The notes beneath the pieces are model-generated. The model saw only the letters and a program-made list of their open reading frames with translations. It made no database searches and was not told where the DNA came from. From assembly GCA_016215155.1 (NCBI GenBank), contig JACRLQ010000021.1, positions 1 to 44,651 on the forward strand: a DNA stretch of 44,651 nt. The letters are read 5' to 3'. Shown piece after piece: positions 30,785 to 38,793 of the stretch (its first letter is position 1; every line of letters begins with the position of its first letter). Made by a program: the position numbers and the translations under genes. Source of the DNA: Nitrospirota bacterium (GTDB lineage Bacteria > Nitrospirota > Thermodesulfovibrionia > Thermodesulfovibrionales > UBA6898).

Positions 30785-31486
30785 ATGAACTTTAAAGAAA
30801 CAATAATATCCTCTTTTTTCTTTCACCTGATTCTATTGCTGCTCATGATAGCGGTATCGAATTATACGAGGGGCTTCTCCGGCGACATCCAGAAAATTCT
30901 CTCCGTAGACCTTACGGGAGAAGACGCGGTCAAAGAGCCGCCGGCAGTCATGGGCGAATCTGAAGGCGTGCCGCCGATGGTCTCAACACCGCCCTCGGAT
31001 GAGGATGCGCGCCTGCCGGAGCAGGACGCAGGCAGTCCTCCTGCGGAGTCAACAATAATTCCGGAGTCAATAACGAAGGCCGGGCCCGCGGCCGGACCGG
31101 AGAAGATCGAAAAGGCCGAAAACCCTGCCCTGCAAAAAGACGGGTCCGCAAGCGCGGAGGCCTATTACCGGTTCATCATGCTCCATAAAAAAATCTTCGC
31201 GCAGCAGGCCGGCGTCAGGGTAAACAGGCTTCTGGGGGAGGCCCTTAATGTAAATAAAAGGGTTTTTTTCGGCGGCAATGCCACCGTCAATTTACACTTT
31301 GGACCTGACGGCAAATTGAATGAGGTCCTTGTCGATTCAGAGTCCCCGTCATTGAAGGCCTTCCTTGAAGAGATCGGCTGGGGCGGCATGCCTTCGCCTG
31401 CCCAATATTCGCTTGGGGGCCTCAGGGTACAGATAGACTTTGCCGTGCGCGAGGGATATATGGATTTTAATGTAAGGACACAATAA
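30785..31486 (+). CDS. TonB-like periplasm-spanning protein
   Basis: A 233-residue protein with one N-terminal membrane helix (SFFFHLILLLLMIAV), a Pro/Glu/Ala-rich spacer (residues 50-125) and a small C-terminal domain containing ALNVNKRVFFGGNATVNLHF and DGKLNEVLVDSESPSLKAFLEE. This layout is that of TonB/TolA-type energy transducers. The C-terminal domain has the TonB-like alternation of strands and one helix but no unmistakable YP motif. No ExbB/ExbD lies beside it. It could alternatively be a cell-envelope linker of unknown role. Confidence 0.6.
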   Translation: MNFKETIISSFFFHLILLLLMIAVSNYTRGFSGDIQKILSVDLTGEDAVKEPPAVMGESEGVPPMVSTPPSDEDARLPEQDAGSPPAESTIIPESITKAGPAAGPEKIEKAENPALQKDGSASAEAYYRFIMLHKKIFAQQAGVRVNRLLGEALNVNKRVFFGGNATVNLHFGPDGKLNEVLVDSESPSLKAFLEEIGWGGMPSPAQYSLGGLRVQIDFAVREGYMDFNVRTQ

Positions 31487-31611
31487 AAAGAAAAGGCGGT
31501 CCCGGCTCACGATCTTAAAGCCTCTGCATTTGGCAAACATCGCACCACATCTTGATATTCCGGCGTCCCCCGCGATACAGCCCATTTCCGGCGTGATATA
31601 ATTGATTCGGA

Positions 31612-32385
31612 GTGCGCATTTCGATGTGCACTGGTGAAAGTCATGGCGCGGGAGGAGAGTTGGTCCAAAAAGACGACATAAAAAAGAAGCCCTTCCCGAA
31701 GATCATAGTCGGCTCCGTAGTTTTGTCGGCGGTCGCTGCATACTTCTTACTGGATCTCGGACAGTATCTCGAACTTTCTCAGATCAGGGCGTCACAGGAC
31801 CGGTTTGCCGGCCTCTATGCCGGGCACCGGCTGATGGTACTTTTGGGATACGCGTTGATCTATGTGCTTGTGACCTCTCTGTCTCTTCCGGGGGCGGCGG
31901 TCCTGACGCTTGCGGGCGGCGGCCTCTTTGGTTTTTGGACCGGTACCCTGGTCGTCTCTTTCGCAAGTACGATCGGCGCGACACTCGCCTGCGCCGCTTC
32001 CCGGTTCATCCTCAGTGAGTGGGTCGGGTCGAGGTTCGGTCAAAAGATCCGGACGGTCAATGAGGGGATCGAAAAAGAGGGGGCTTTTTATCTTTTTACC
32101 CTCAGGCTTATCCCCGTGTTCCCCTTTTGGCTGATTAATCTCGTGATGGGGCTCACGAAGATGCCGCTACGGAAATTCTACTGGGTATCACAGGTGGGGA
32201 TGCTGCCGGGGACGATCGTATATGTGAACGCGGGCAGGGAACTCGCGAAGGTCGAATCGGTCTCGGGGGTGTTTTCCCCTGGACTGATCATCGCATTTTC
32301 GGTCCTCGGCGTCTTCCCGATTGTCGCCAAAAGGATACTTTCGCTCTACAGGAAAAAGATAGGCCGGCAAAGGCGGACCGCATGA
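31612..32385 (+). CDS. TVP38/TMEM64 family membrane protein
   Basis: About 240-257 residues with five or six helices. The VTT domain shows SLSLPGAAVLTLAGGGLFGFWTG, TIGATLACAASRFIL, FTLRLIPVFPFWLINLVMGL and QVGMLPGTIVYVNAG, all conserved in the DedA/TVP38 group of lipid-scramblase-like proteins. The start is uncertain: GTG 31612, ATG 31624 or TTG 31660 are all in frame, and the last has GGAGGAG just ahead. It overlaps the flavoprotein start by four bases, a pairing that is common for this family. Confidence 0.88.
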   Translation: MRISMCTGESHGAGGELVQKDDIKKKPFPKIIVGSVVLSAVAAYFLLDLGQYLELSQIRASQDRFAGLYAGHRLMVLLGYALIYVLVTSLSLPGAAVLTLAGGGLFGFWTGTLVVSFASTIGATLACAASRFILSEWVGSRFGQKIRTVNEGIEKEGAFYLFTLRLIPVFPFWLINLVMGLTKMPLRKFYWVSQVGMLPGTIVYVNAGRELAKVESVSGVFSPGLIIAFSVLGVFPIVAKRILSLYRKKIGRQRRTA

Positions 32386-33854
32386 GCAGCTTCGACTACG
32401 ATATCGGGATCCTTGGCGGAGGGTCGGCTGGCCTCACTGTCGCCGCGGGCGCGGCCCGGTTCGGCGCCAGGACGCTGCTGATCGACAGGGAGGCCAGGCT
32501 GGGGGGCGACTGTCTCCATTACGGCTGCGTCCCGAGCAAAACGCTGATAAAGACCGCCCGTGTCTATCACCTTATGAAGAACGCCCCGAAATTCGGGCTC
32601 CCCGGTCATGAGATAAGGCCCGTGGACTTCAGGGACGTCTCGGACCGCATACGGTCGGTCATCGCCGCCATCCAGGGTCATGATTCCGTCGAGCGGTTCT
32701 GCGGTCTGGGCGTGAAGGTCGAGTTCGGCAATGCGGTATTCAGGGACGAACATACGGTCAGCCTTAACGGCAGGGAGATATCGGCCAAAAACTGGGTCAT
32801 CGCCACGGGTTCGTCGCCCGCGGTGCCCGAGCTTGAGGGGCTGGACCGGACGCCTTTTTTAACAAACAGGGACATCTTCTATCTCGACCGTCTGCCGAGG
32901 TCCATGATCGTCATCGGCGCGGGCCCGATCTCGACCGAGATGGCGCAGGCCTTTCGCAGACTCGGCTCGGACGTCACCGTCATCCAAAGGAGCGGCCGTA
33001 TCCTCGGACGGGAGGACGCCGACATGGCCGATGCCGTTATGCGGGTCCTCATTGCGGAAGGGGTGAGGTACCATCTCGATACGTCCCTGCTTTCCATCAA
33101 AGACCTCGGGCATGAACGGGAATTGACGGTCAGGAACAAAGACGGCACGGTCGGGGTAATCAGGGCTGAAGCGGTCCTGGTTGCAGTCGGACGGAAGCCG
33201 AACCTGGGCGGGCTGGGGCTCGAAAATGCCGGGGTCGAGTATGACCGGAGCGGGCCCAGGCTCGACAACAGACTGAGGACGACGCAGAAACATATCTTCG
33301 CGGCAGGAGACGTGACCGGGAGATACCAGTTTACGCACGCGGCGGAATATGAAGGAGGGGTCGTGCTGGCGAACGCGGTCCTTCACCTGCCTCGGAAGGC
33401 CGATTACCGATTGTTCCCCTGGTGCACCTATACCGACCCGGAACTAGCGAATATCGGGATGAACGAGACTGCCGCCCTGGGGGCCGGGCTGAAGTATGTC
33501 GCCTGGACCGAAGAGTTCAGGATGAACGACAGGGCGCTGGCCGAAGGAGAAGGGACCGGCCTGATCAAGCTTTTGCTGGATGAGAGGGAAAGACCCCTTG
33601 GAGTCCAGATACTGGGGCCCCGCGCGGGCGAACTGATAGGCGAATGGGTGGCGGCGCTCAACGGAGGGGTGAGGCTTTCCGTCCTGGCGCGGGCCGTGCA
33701 CCCCTATCCGACGCTTGCCGAGATAAACAGGCGGGTCGTCGGCAATTACTTCTCAGGCAGGATCTTTTCGGAGAAGGTGAAAAAGACGTTGAAGTTTTTT
33801 TTCAATTTGAGAGGCAGGGCCTGTGAGGGACGGCAGCCTCCCTCAGGCTCCTGA
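32382..33854 (+). CDS. FAD-dependent pyridine nucleotide-disulfide oxidoreductase, mercuric-reductase-like
   Basis: A 490-residue flavoenzyme. FAD binding: IGILGGGSAGLTVAAGAARFG; redox-active disulfide: GGDCLHYGCVPSK; NAD(P) binding: IVIGAGPISTEMAQAFRRLG; then IFAAGDVTG and the C-terminal dimerisation domain ending HPYPTLAEINR. It lacks the N-terminal HMA domain and the C-terminal Cys pair of true MerA, so mercury reduction is not supported. Its substrate, probably a disulfide or quinone-like compound, is unknown. It is coupled to the TVP38 gene upstream. Confidence 0.9.
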   Translation: MSSFDYDIGILGGGSAGLTVAAGAARFGARTLLIDREARLGGDCLHYGCVPSKTLIKTARVYHLMKNAPKFGLPGHEIRPVDFRDVSDRIRSVIAAIQGHDSVERFCGLGVKVEFGNAVFRDEHTVSLNGREISAKNWVIATGSSPAVPELEGLDRTPFLTNRDIFYLDRLPRSMIVIGAGPISTEMAQAFRRLGSDVTVIQRSGRILGREDADMADAVMRVLIAEGVRYHLDTSLLSIKDLGHERELTVRNKDGTVGVIRAEAVLVAVGRKPNLGGLGLENAGVEYDRSGPRLDNRLRTTQKHIFAAGDVTGRYQFTHAAEYEGGVVLANAVLHLPRKADYRLFPWCTYTDPELANIGMNETAALGAGLKYVAWTEEFRMNDRALAEGEGTGLIKLLLDERERPLGVQILGPRAGELIGEWVAALNGGVRLSVLARAVHPYPTLAEINRRVVGNYFSGRIFSEKVKKTLKFFFNLRGRACEGRQPPSGS

Positions 33855-33884
33855 AAGTAAGCGCCGCCTCCGCGGCCAAAGAGA

Positions 33885-33912
33885 CGCCCTCTGACAGTGT
33901 ATCGTCAGGGCG
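33885..33912. terminator. Hairpin between the flavoprotein and msrB
   Basis: CGCCCT(CT)GAC pairs with GTCAGGGCG around an eight-base loop, 30 bases after the flavoprotein stop. A TATAAT box at 33937-33942 follows, then AGGAGG at 33951-33956 and the ATG at 33964, so the hairpin separates two transcription units. No upstream -35 hexamer is convincing. Confidence 0.45.
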
Positions 33913-33963
33913 GATGCCGATGCTCTAAAATTAGGCTATAATGAAAATAGCAGGAGGTCTCGG

Positions 33964-34116
33964 ATGATATACACCGGAATATTAAGGAGGATATTTTTGA
34001 CAGGTATCATCGCCTGCGGCGTCGCCTCCGCATGCGCGATGGAAAATAAGGACGGGACGGCCGCTTCGGCCTCGCCGTCTCCGATCAGGGTCTATTCCTC
34101 TGAAAAGGGAGGCTAG
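33964..34116 (+). CDS. Lipoprotein-type signal segment split from MsrB by an in-frame amber codon
   Basis: A 50-codon frame with a good AGGAGG site. It encodes a signal peptide with lipobox-like GVASAC and ends IRVYSSEKGG before TAG at 34114-34116. The next codons, in the same frame, are ATC ATG and then the MsrB domain. Exported MsrB proteins that I recall read EKGGYxMSE at this place, so the TAG most simply replaces a Tyr codon (TAT or TAC). It is therefore the leader of an exported MsrB made separate by one base change. It may be translated as a short lipopeptide. Confidence 0.7.
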   Translation: MIYTGILRRIFLTGIIACGVASACAMENKDGTAASASPSPIRVYSSEKGG

Positions 34117-34119
34117 ATC

Positions 34120-34524
34120 ATGAGTGAGACCGTGATAAAGACCGAAGACGAGTGGAAAAAGCTGTTGACCCCGGAGCAGTACCGGATCCTTCGTGAAAAG
34201 GGGACAGAACGTGCCTTTACGGGAAGTTACGACAAGCACTATGAGCACGGGGTATACCGTTGCGCGGGCTGCGGGCTCGATCTGTTCAGGTCCGAGGACA
34301 AATACGATTCCCGCACCGGCTGGCCGAGCTATACGGCGCCCATTGCCCCCGAGAACATTATCACCAGAGCTGACAACACCCTTTTTTCGCGGAGGACTGA
34401 GGTGCTCTGCAGACGCTGCGAAGGGCACCTCGGCCATGTGTTCGATGATGGTCCCAAACCGACGGGTCTGCGTTATTGCATGAATTCGGCCGCCCTGCGG
34501 TTCGTGGGGACCACGAAACAGTAA
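34120..34524 (+). CDS. msrB: Peptide-methionine (R)-S-oxide reductase MsrB
   Basis: A 134-residue MsrB domain that reduces methionine-R-sulfoxide. Zinc ligands are Cys48, Cys51, Cys97 and Cys100 (CAGC, CRRC); the catalytic Cys120 lies in RYCMNSAALRF; TGWPSY and GHLGHVFDDGP are also present. It follows an in-frame TAG that separates it from a signal segment. As it stands, translation from ATG 34120 (ribosome-binding site AAAGGGAGG about ten bases before it) gives a cytosolic enzyme. With msrA it forms an operon for repair of oxidised Met. Confidence 0.95.
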   Translation: MSETVIKTEDEWKKLLTPEQYRILREKGTERAFTGSYDKHYEHGVYRCAGCGLDLFRSEDKYDSRTGWPSYTAPIAPENIITRADNTLFSRRTEVLCRRCEGHLGHVFDDGPKPTGLRYCMNSAALRFVGTTKQ

Positions 34525-34543
34525 CATCATAAAAGGAGGCGCC

Positions 34544-35149
34544 ATGCAAATGGCCCGTATCGCGATAATCGGGTTGTCGGTCATGCTCTCCGCCGCCGAG
34601 TATACCGGGGCCGCCGGCTATGAAAAAGCGACCTTTGCGGGAGGCTGCTTCTGGTGCATGGAGCATCCGTTTGATGAGCTTCCGGGTGTGGTTTCCGTTA
34701 CCGCCGGTTATACAGGCGGTCACAAGAAAAATCCTTCTTACGAAGAGGTCTCGGCAGGGGGGACCGGACATGCCGAATCAGTGCGGATAGTGTATGATCC
34801 GGCAAAGGTCAGCTATGAGAAACTCCTGAGCGTCTTCTGGCATAACATAGACCCGACCACGAAAGACCGGCAGTTCTGCGATTCCGGCAGCCAGTACCGG
34901 AGTTCAATTTTTTATCACGGCGAGCATCAGCGCAGGCTGGCGTTGGAGTCGAAGGCGGAACTGATAAAGAGCAAGACCTTCAGGGAACCCGTCGTAACGG
35001 AGATCGTGCAGGCCGGAGAATTCTACCCTGCCGAAGAATATCACCAGCACTATTACAGGAAGAACCCGATCCGCTACAAATTCTATCGCAGCCGTTGCGG
35101 TCGCGACAGCCGGCTCAGGGAACTTTGGGGCGATGCCGCGGGTCATTGA
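34544..35149 (+). CDS. msrA: Peptide-methionine (S)-S-oxide reductase MsrA
   Basis: A 201-residue protein. A probable signal peptide (ARIAIIGLSVMLSAAEYTGAA) precedes the MsrA domain with catalytic Cys35 in AGGCFWCMEHPFDELPGV, SVTAGYTGG, GTGHAESVRIVYDP and the YHQHYY block. It reduces methionine-S-sulfoxide. If the signal is functional it works in the periplasm, which fits an ancestral exported MsrB partner upstream. AAAAGGAGG precedes the ATG. The last 35 bases overlap the convergent glycosyltransferase gene. Confidence 0.93.
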   Translation: MQMARIAIIGLSVMLSAAEYTGAAGYEKATFAGGCFWCMEHPFDELPGVVSVTAGYTGGHKKNPSYEEVSAGGTGHAESVRIVYDPAKVSYEKLLSVFWHNIDPTTKDRQFCDSGSQYRSSIFYHGEHQRRLALESKAELIKSKTFREPVVTEIVQAGEFYPAEEYHQHYYRKNPIRYKFYRSRCGRDSRLRELWGDAAGH

Positions 35150-35780
35150 AACGCGCGGACCCGAGGGTCCCGATGCTACCTTCTTTGAGATAGGACCTAA
35201 GCCCCTCAACGGTATCGATGTCCGAAAGGGCCGGCAGGCATTTGTAGCTTCTCCCTGACCGCGTGATCGCCCCGACCGTCTCCGAATAGACGTCCTCCGT
35301 GCTCCAGGGGATGTCGCGAAAAAGCACGGGCATGGGGGACTTCATCCCGATCAGGTAATAACCTCCGTCAAGGGCAGGGCCGATAACGACGTCCGCGCCC
35401 TCAAGCAGTTCAAAGGCCTGAAGGACCGTCTCTTTCGCGAGGTCCGGTATGTCGGAGCCGGTAATGACAGCCTTGTCCGCCCCGTTGTCAAACAGGCATG
35501 TGACCGCGTTATGCATCCTCTCTCCGATATCGCCGCCCCTCTGGCATATTAATTTTTCATCGGGCAGCCAGGACCCGAACTCATCGGTCCTCTCCGGGGG
35601 ACCATAGAACACAAACCGGACGTATCCGCCCGAAGGAGGCGTGGTCTGCTCCATTACGCGTTCAGTGATTTCCCTCGACAGGACCGCGGCGTCCGCGGGC
35701 CCGATATCCGCCGCAAGCCGTGTCTTGACCCTTCCCGGATCGGGGTACTTGATCATGATGCCGTAAAAGTCCCTGCTCAC
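35115..35780 (-). CDS. TIGR04282-type (rSAM/selenodomain-associated) glycosyltransferase
   Basis: About 221 residues. IMIKYPDPGRVKTRLAADIG, AVITGSDIPDL and VIGPALDGGYYLIGMKSP are typical of the DUF2064 nucleotidyl/glycosyltransferase family that is encoded beside ArsS radical SAM genes. GTG 35780 is the likely start, overlapping the upstream glycosyltransferase stop (GTGA); longer frames run into that gene. It probably takes part in building an arsenosugar or related modified sugar. The substrate has not been shown here. Confidence 0.88.
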   Translation of the reverse strand: MSRDFYGIMIKYPDPGRVKTRLAADIGPADAAVLSREITERVMEQTTPPSGGYVRFVFYGPPERTDEFGSWLPDEKLICQRGGDIGERMHNAVTCLFDNGADKAVITGSDIPDLAKETVLQAFELLEGADVVIGPALDGGYYLIGMKSPMPVLFRDIPWSTEDVYSETVGAITRSGRSYKCLPALSDIDTVEGLRSYLKEGSIGTLGSARFNDPRHRPKVP

Positions 35781-36508
35781 CGGTAATAGATCCTCGCGAG
35801 CCGGCCCGGGGCGGCGCCGCACCTGTAGAGCAGCATGACGCACTGGTTGATGGCCGCGGTCGTCACAAGCCCTTTTTTGGACCATCGCCGCGCCGACGTG
35901 GCCGCTTTTTTATCCAGGATAACGACGGGCCCCGTTTCCTTCAGCCGGCCTATAAAATCGACGTCCTCCATAAGGGGAATATTTTTATATCCCCCGATGA
36001 GCTCAAACGCGCTTTTTCTGACGAAGATGGCCTGGTCTCCATACGGCAAACAGCAGAGTTTCACGCGTAACTTCACCCATGCCTCGACGAGCCTGAATTT
36101 CCATAAGGGTGACCGGATGCTGAAGGTGAAGGCGCCCCCCGATATCGGACCCCGCTTAAGCACGGAAATCAGTTCTTCCGTCCACCCTGCCTCCAAAAGC
36201 GTGTCCGCGTGGAGGAAGACAAGGACCTCGCCTGAGGCCGCCCGCGCGCCGGCGTTCATCTGCACACCGCGGCCTCTTTCAGACAGGACGACCGCTACCC
36301 CCGGATAACTCTCCGCGAACTCCCTTGTCCTGTCGCTGCTGCCCCCGTCCGCCACAATGATCTCGCACCCGCCTCCACCGCCGAGAAGACCCTCTATGCA
36401 CCGCCTGATCCGGTCCTCCTCGTTCAGAGTCGGGATGATGACGGAGATCACGCCGGCGCGAGGGCAGGGGAAACGGACCGGAGTCAGGGGCTTACCGGCT
36501 GAATCCAT
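35777..36508 (-). CDS. TIGR04283-type (rSAM/selenodomain-associated) GT2 glycosyltransferase
   Basis: Up to 243 residues. The GT2 blocks VISVIIPTLNEEDRI, VADGGSSDRTREFAE, GRGVQMNAGA, VLVFLHADTLLEAGW and LMEDVDFIGRLKETG fit the family that accompanies ArsS and the TIGR04282 enzyme. The start is uncertain: ATG 36508 or a GTG at about 36450 just before ISVIIP. Overlaps the TIGR04282 gene, so both are made together. It is divergent from arsS, with a 194-base gap. Confidence 0.88.
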   Translation of the reverse strand: MDSAGKPLTPVRFPCPRAGVISVIIPTLNEEDRIRRCIEGLLGGGGGCEIIVADGGSSDRTREFAESYPGVAVVLSERGRGVQMNAGARAASGEVLVFLHADTLLEAGWTEELISVLKRGPISGGAFTFSIRSPLWKFRLVEAWVKLRVKLCCLPYGDQAIFVRKSAFELIGGYKNIPLMEDVDFIGRLKETGPVVILDKKAATSARRWSKKGLVTTAAINQCVMLLYRCGAAPGRLARIYYR

Positions 36509-36662
36509 GTTTTCGGCAGGACGTGTCCATAGCGTATGGGCCCGGATATAGCGCTCATCATACCTCTATTTTATATGATAGACGTCGCCCGTTCAATGCG
36601 TACCCGTCTCCATGAAGACAAGACGTCCGGGCTTTTATCGACAGTCCTGCGTGCCGTTTTTA

Positions 36663-36691
36663 TTTAAAATTCGCGTCCCGTCGGTTACAAT
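36663..36691 (+). promoter_or_regulatory. Probable arsS promoter
   Basis: TTTAAA (36663-36668) and TACAAT (36686-36691) are 17 bases apart; the predicted start of transcription is about five bases before the ATG at 36703, and only a weak AAGG lies between, so the message would be nearly leaderless. The rest of the 36509-36702 gap shows nothing else. Confidence 0.45.
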
Positions 36692-36702
36692 GTAAATAAG
36701 GT

Positions 36703-37656
36703 ATGCCGAAGAAATTTGAGACAAGAGTCGAGGAAACGCTCGGCGCGCCTCTTTCAGCCGTAGACCTCCTCAGCCTTCAGGTAAATATGGGCTATAGATG
36801 CAACATGTCCTGCAGGCATTGCCACGTCTCCGCCGGACCCGGCAGGATGGAGATCATGGGAGAGGAGACCGTTGAACAGGTCCTTTTTGCGCTGAAGCGA
36901 TATGCCGTCAGAACGCTCGACATCACCGGCGGCGCGCCTGAATTGAACCCTCATTTTTCCTATCTTGTCGCAGAGGCGAAGAAGGCCGGCTGTCATATCG
37001 TCGCGCGAACGAATCTGACCGTCTTTTTTGAAAAAGGCTATGAACATCTGCCCTGGTTCTATCGCGACAACGACATAGAAATCACCGCCTCGTTCCCTCT
37101 CTACTTTGACGCGGGCGTCGACGGGGTGAGGGGAGAGGGGACGTTCGTAAAAAGCATCAGGGCGCTTCAGCTTCTCAACGGCCTCGGCTACGGAGACGGC
37201 AGGAGGAGGCTGAACCTCGTGTATAATCCTCCCGGCGCGCAACTTGCGCCTTCCCAGGAAGGGCTTGAAGAACAATACCGGCGCCTGCTTGGGGGGTATC
37301 ACCGGATTTTCTTCGACCGTCTCTATGTCTCTTTAAACATGCCTATCGGCAGATTTAAGGCCCACCTTGAAGAAACGGGTTCATCGGAAAAATATCTTAA
37401 GGCTCTGGAAGAGTCCTTTAACCCCCTGACACTCGGCGGGCTGATGTGCAGGCGCCTCATAAGTGTCGGCTGGGACGGGGCCCTCTATGACTGCGACTTT
37501 AACCAGGTCCTCGGTCTGCATCTCCCCGGGCGCTACCCGCAGCGGATTGCCGATTTTGACCTAGACCGTCTGTCGGGCAGGCGCATACGGGTAAGTGAAC
37601 ACTGTTACGGCTGTGCCGCCGGCCAGGGATCTACCTGAACGGGCGCAATCGCGTAA
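36703..37656 (+). CDS. arsS: Radical SAM ArsS-family protein, probable selenoprotein (UGA at codon 312)
   Basis: A radical SAM enzyme of the arsenosugar biosynthesis/selenodomain group (TIGR04167). The Fe-S/SAM motif is CNMSCRHCHV near the start, and the C-terminal DUF3641-like part includes GGLMCRRLISVGWDG and LYDCDFNQVLGL. The tail reads EHCYGCAAGQGST, then TGA at 37636-37638, then TGAIA and a TAA at 37654-37656. Homologues that I recall end CTAGAGSSC(or Sec)GG with Cys or selenocysteine at exactly this place. With the hairpin following the TAA, the TGA is best read as Sec, giving 317 residues. The conventional reading stops at 37638 with 311 residues. Confidence 0.85.
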
Positions 37657-37670
37657 CAGGCGGTCGCCTG
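37639..37670 (+). promoter_or_regulatory. Candidate bacterial SECIS element of arsS
   Basis: After the TGA come 18 bases and then the stem CAGGC (37657-37661), loop GGTC (37662-37665) and stem GCCTG (37666-37670). The loop is the same GGUC as in the Escherichia coli fdhF SECIS, and the loop lies 23 bases after the UGA, a spacing allowed for bacterial elements. The unpaired U that SelB contacts in fdhF cannot be placed with certainty. Confidence 0.6.
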
Positions 37671-37682
37671 GAGAAAAAGAGT

Positions 37683-38684
37683 TCAGAAATTCGCATCGAT
37701 AAAACTGAGGATGGTCTCTCTCGCCCTTTTGTCAAACAGCATCTTCGCATGGTTAAGCGGAAAATCGTGATGCTCGTCGGACCAGGGCAGCCGTGAACTT
37801 TCGGCGGTCACGAGTCCGTCTCCGTATCCCTTTTTCATTTCATCAGGGTAGAGCATCGAGGGGACGATTTTTTCGAATACCCCCGGAAAGGAGAGCATTT
37901 CTTCAGGATAGGACAGACTGCCTCTTTCCGTCCGCTTTTGCTTCCACCGGTATACACTGAAAAGACCGGGATCCGTGCCGCCGAGGGTAAGGCAGCGAAC
38001 GCCGTCCATTTTTCCGTCACGGAGCGTCTCGAAGAAACCGGAGGCGGGCAGCAGTTCGCTGACGGCGCTGCTTTTTATAAAATCAGTCACCCGGGCCATC
38101 GTTTTTTTCAGCGTCGAAGGGTCCCCGGCGACGGAAATAAAGGGCGCGATGATTTTTACGAACGGCGACATATACGCGGCAAGTCCGGCCAGAGAACTCC
38201 CCTTATGTGGGGTGCAGACGGTGATGAGCGCCCGAATTTTCGAAACTGCTTCTTTCCGGCAGCCGCCTGCCAGGTATTTCCGGGCGATCAGCCCGCCCCT
38301 GCTGTGGCAGACAAGGACAATATCACCTTCATGCCGTCTGACCGCCCGGTCCATGACTTCGGCCAGCTCCGACACTGCCGAGTCAACCGGCCCGGCCGGT
38401 CTTCTCTGACTCCAGGTGACAGTGGGGTAACCCCTGTCTCTGAGATCGTGGAATATCGTACGCAGTTTGAGCGGATCAGGCAGATCTCCGATGGATATAT
38501 TCGGGCTTATAGTGTCGCAACGTAACGGTTTCTCCGACAGGAGGACCGTGATAGGCAGGGCGCCGCCAAGAATGCGCGCGGAAGACGGATCGGTCCAGAT
38601 ATATTCGTCCATGCCGAGACCATGGACGAATATAATCAGCGGCTTTCCGCGGTCTCCCTCATCAACGGACATGTCGGACTGCAT
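37683..38684 (-). CDS. Alpha/beta hydrolase, lipase/PGAP1-like
   Basis: A 333-residue protein. LIIFVHGLGMDEYIW is the oxyanion region, and IVLVCHSRGGLIARKYL the nucleophile elbow with Ser in C-H-S-R-G, where a Cys replaces the usual first Gly of GxSxG. A later DGLVTAESSRLPW and HHDFPLNHAKML supply plausible Asp and His. No signal peptide is seen. It probably hydrolyses an ester or lipid; the substrate is unknown. It is convergent with arsS and ends 13 bases past the SECIS-like hairpin. Confidence 0.8.
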   Translation of the reverse strand: MQSDMSVDEGDRGKPLIIFVHGLGMDEYIWTDPSSARILGGALPITVLLSEKPLRCDTISPNISIGDLPDPLKLRTIFHDLRDRGYPTVTWSQRRPAGPVDSAVSELAEVMDRAVRRHEGDIVLVCHSRGGLIARKYLAGGCRKEAVSKIRALITVCTPHKGSSLAGLAAYMSPFVKIIAPFISVAGDPSTLKKTMARVTDFIKSSAVSELLPASGFFETLRDGKMDGVRCLTLGGTDPGLFSVYRWKQKRTERGSLSYPEEMLSFPGVFEKIVPSMLYPDEMKKGYGDGLVTAESSRLPWSDEHHDFPLNHAKMLFDKRARETILSFIDANF

Positions 38685-38793
38685 GGCATTAGTGTAACCT
38701 AAAAAGCCTCACTGCATCTAAAAAAGGACCAGCCATGCCCGACAAAGGCAAAAAACCGGCGGCAGAGGGTCCGGGACGTCCGCCTTCGGCGAC

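Noticed and set aside
32382-33854. True mercuric reductase (merA) of a mercury operon
   Set aside because: No HMA domain, no C-terminal Cys pair, no merR/merT nearby; called only mercuric-reductase-like.
38734-38793. Possible short plus-strand gene starting MPDKGKKPAAEG
   Set aside because: No ribosome-binding site, and it would run into the antisense of the NHL protein gene.
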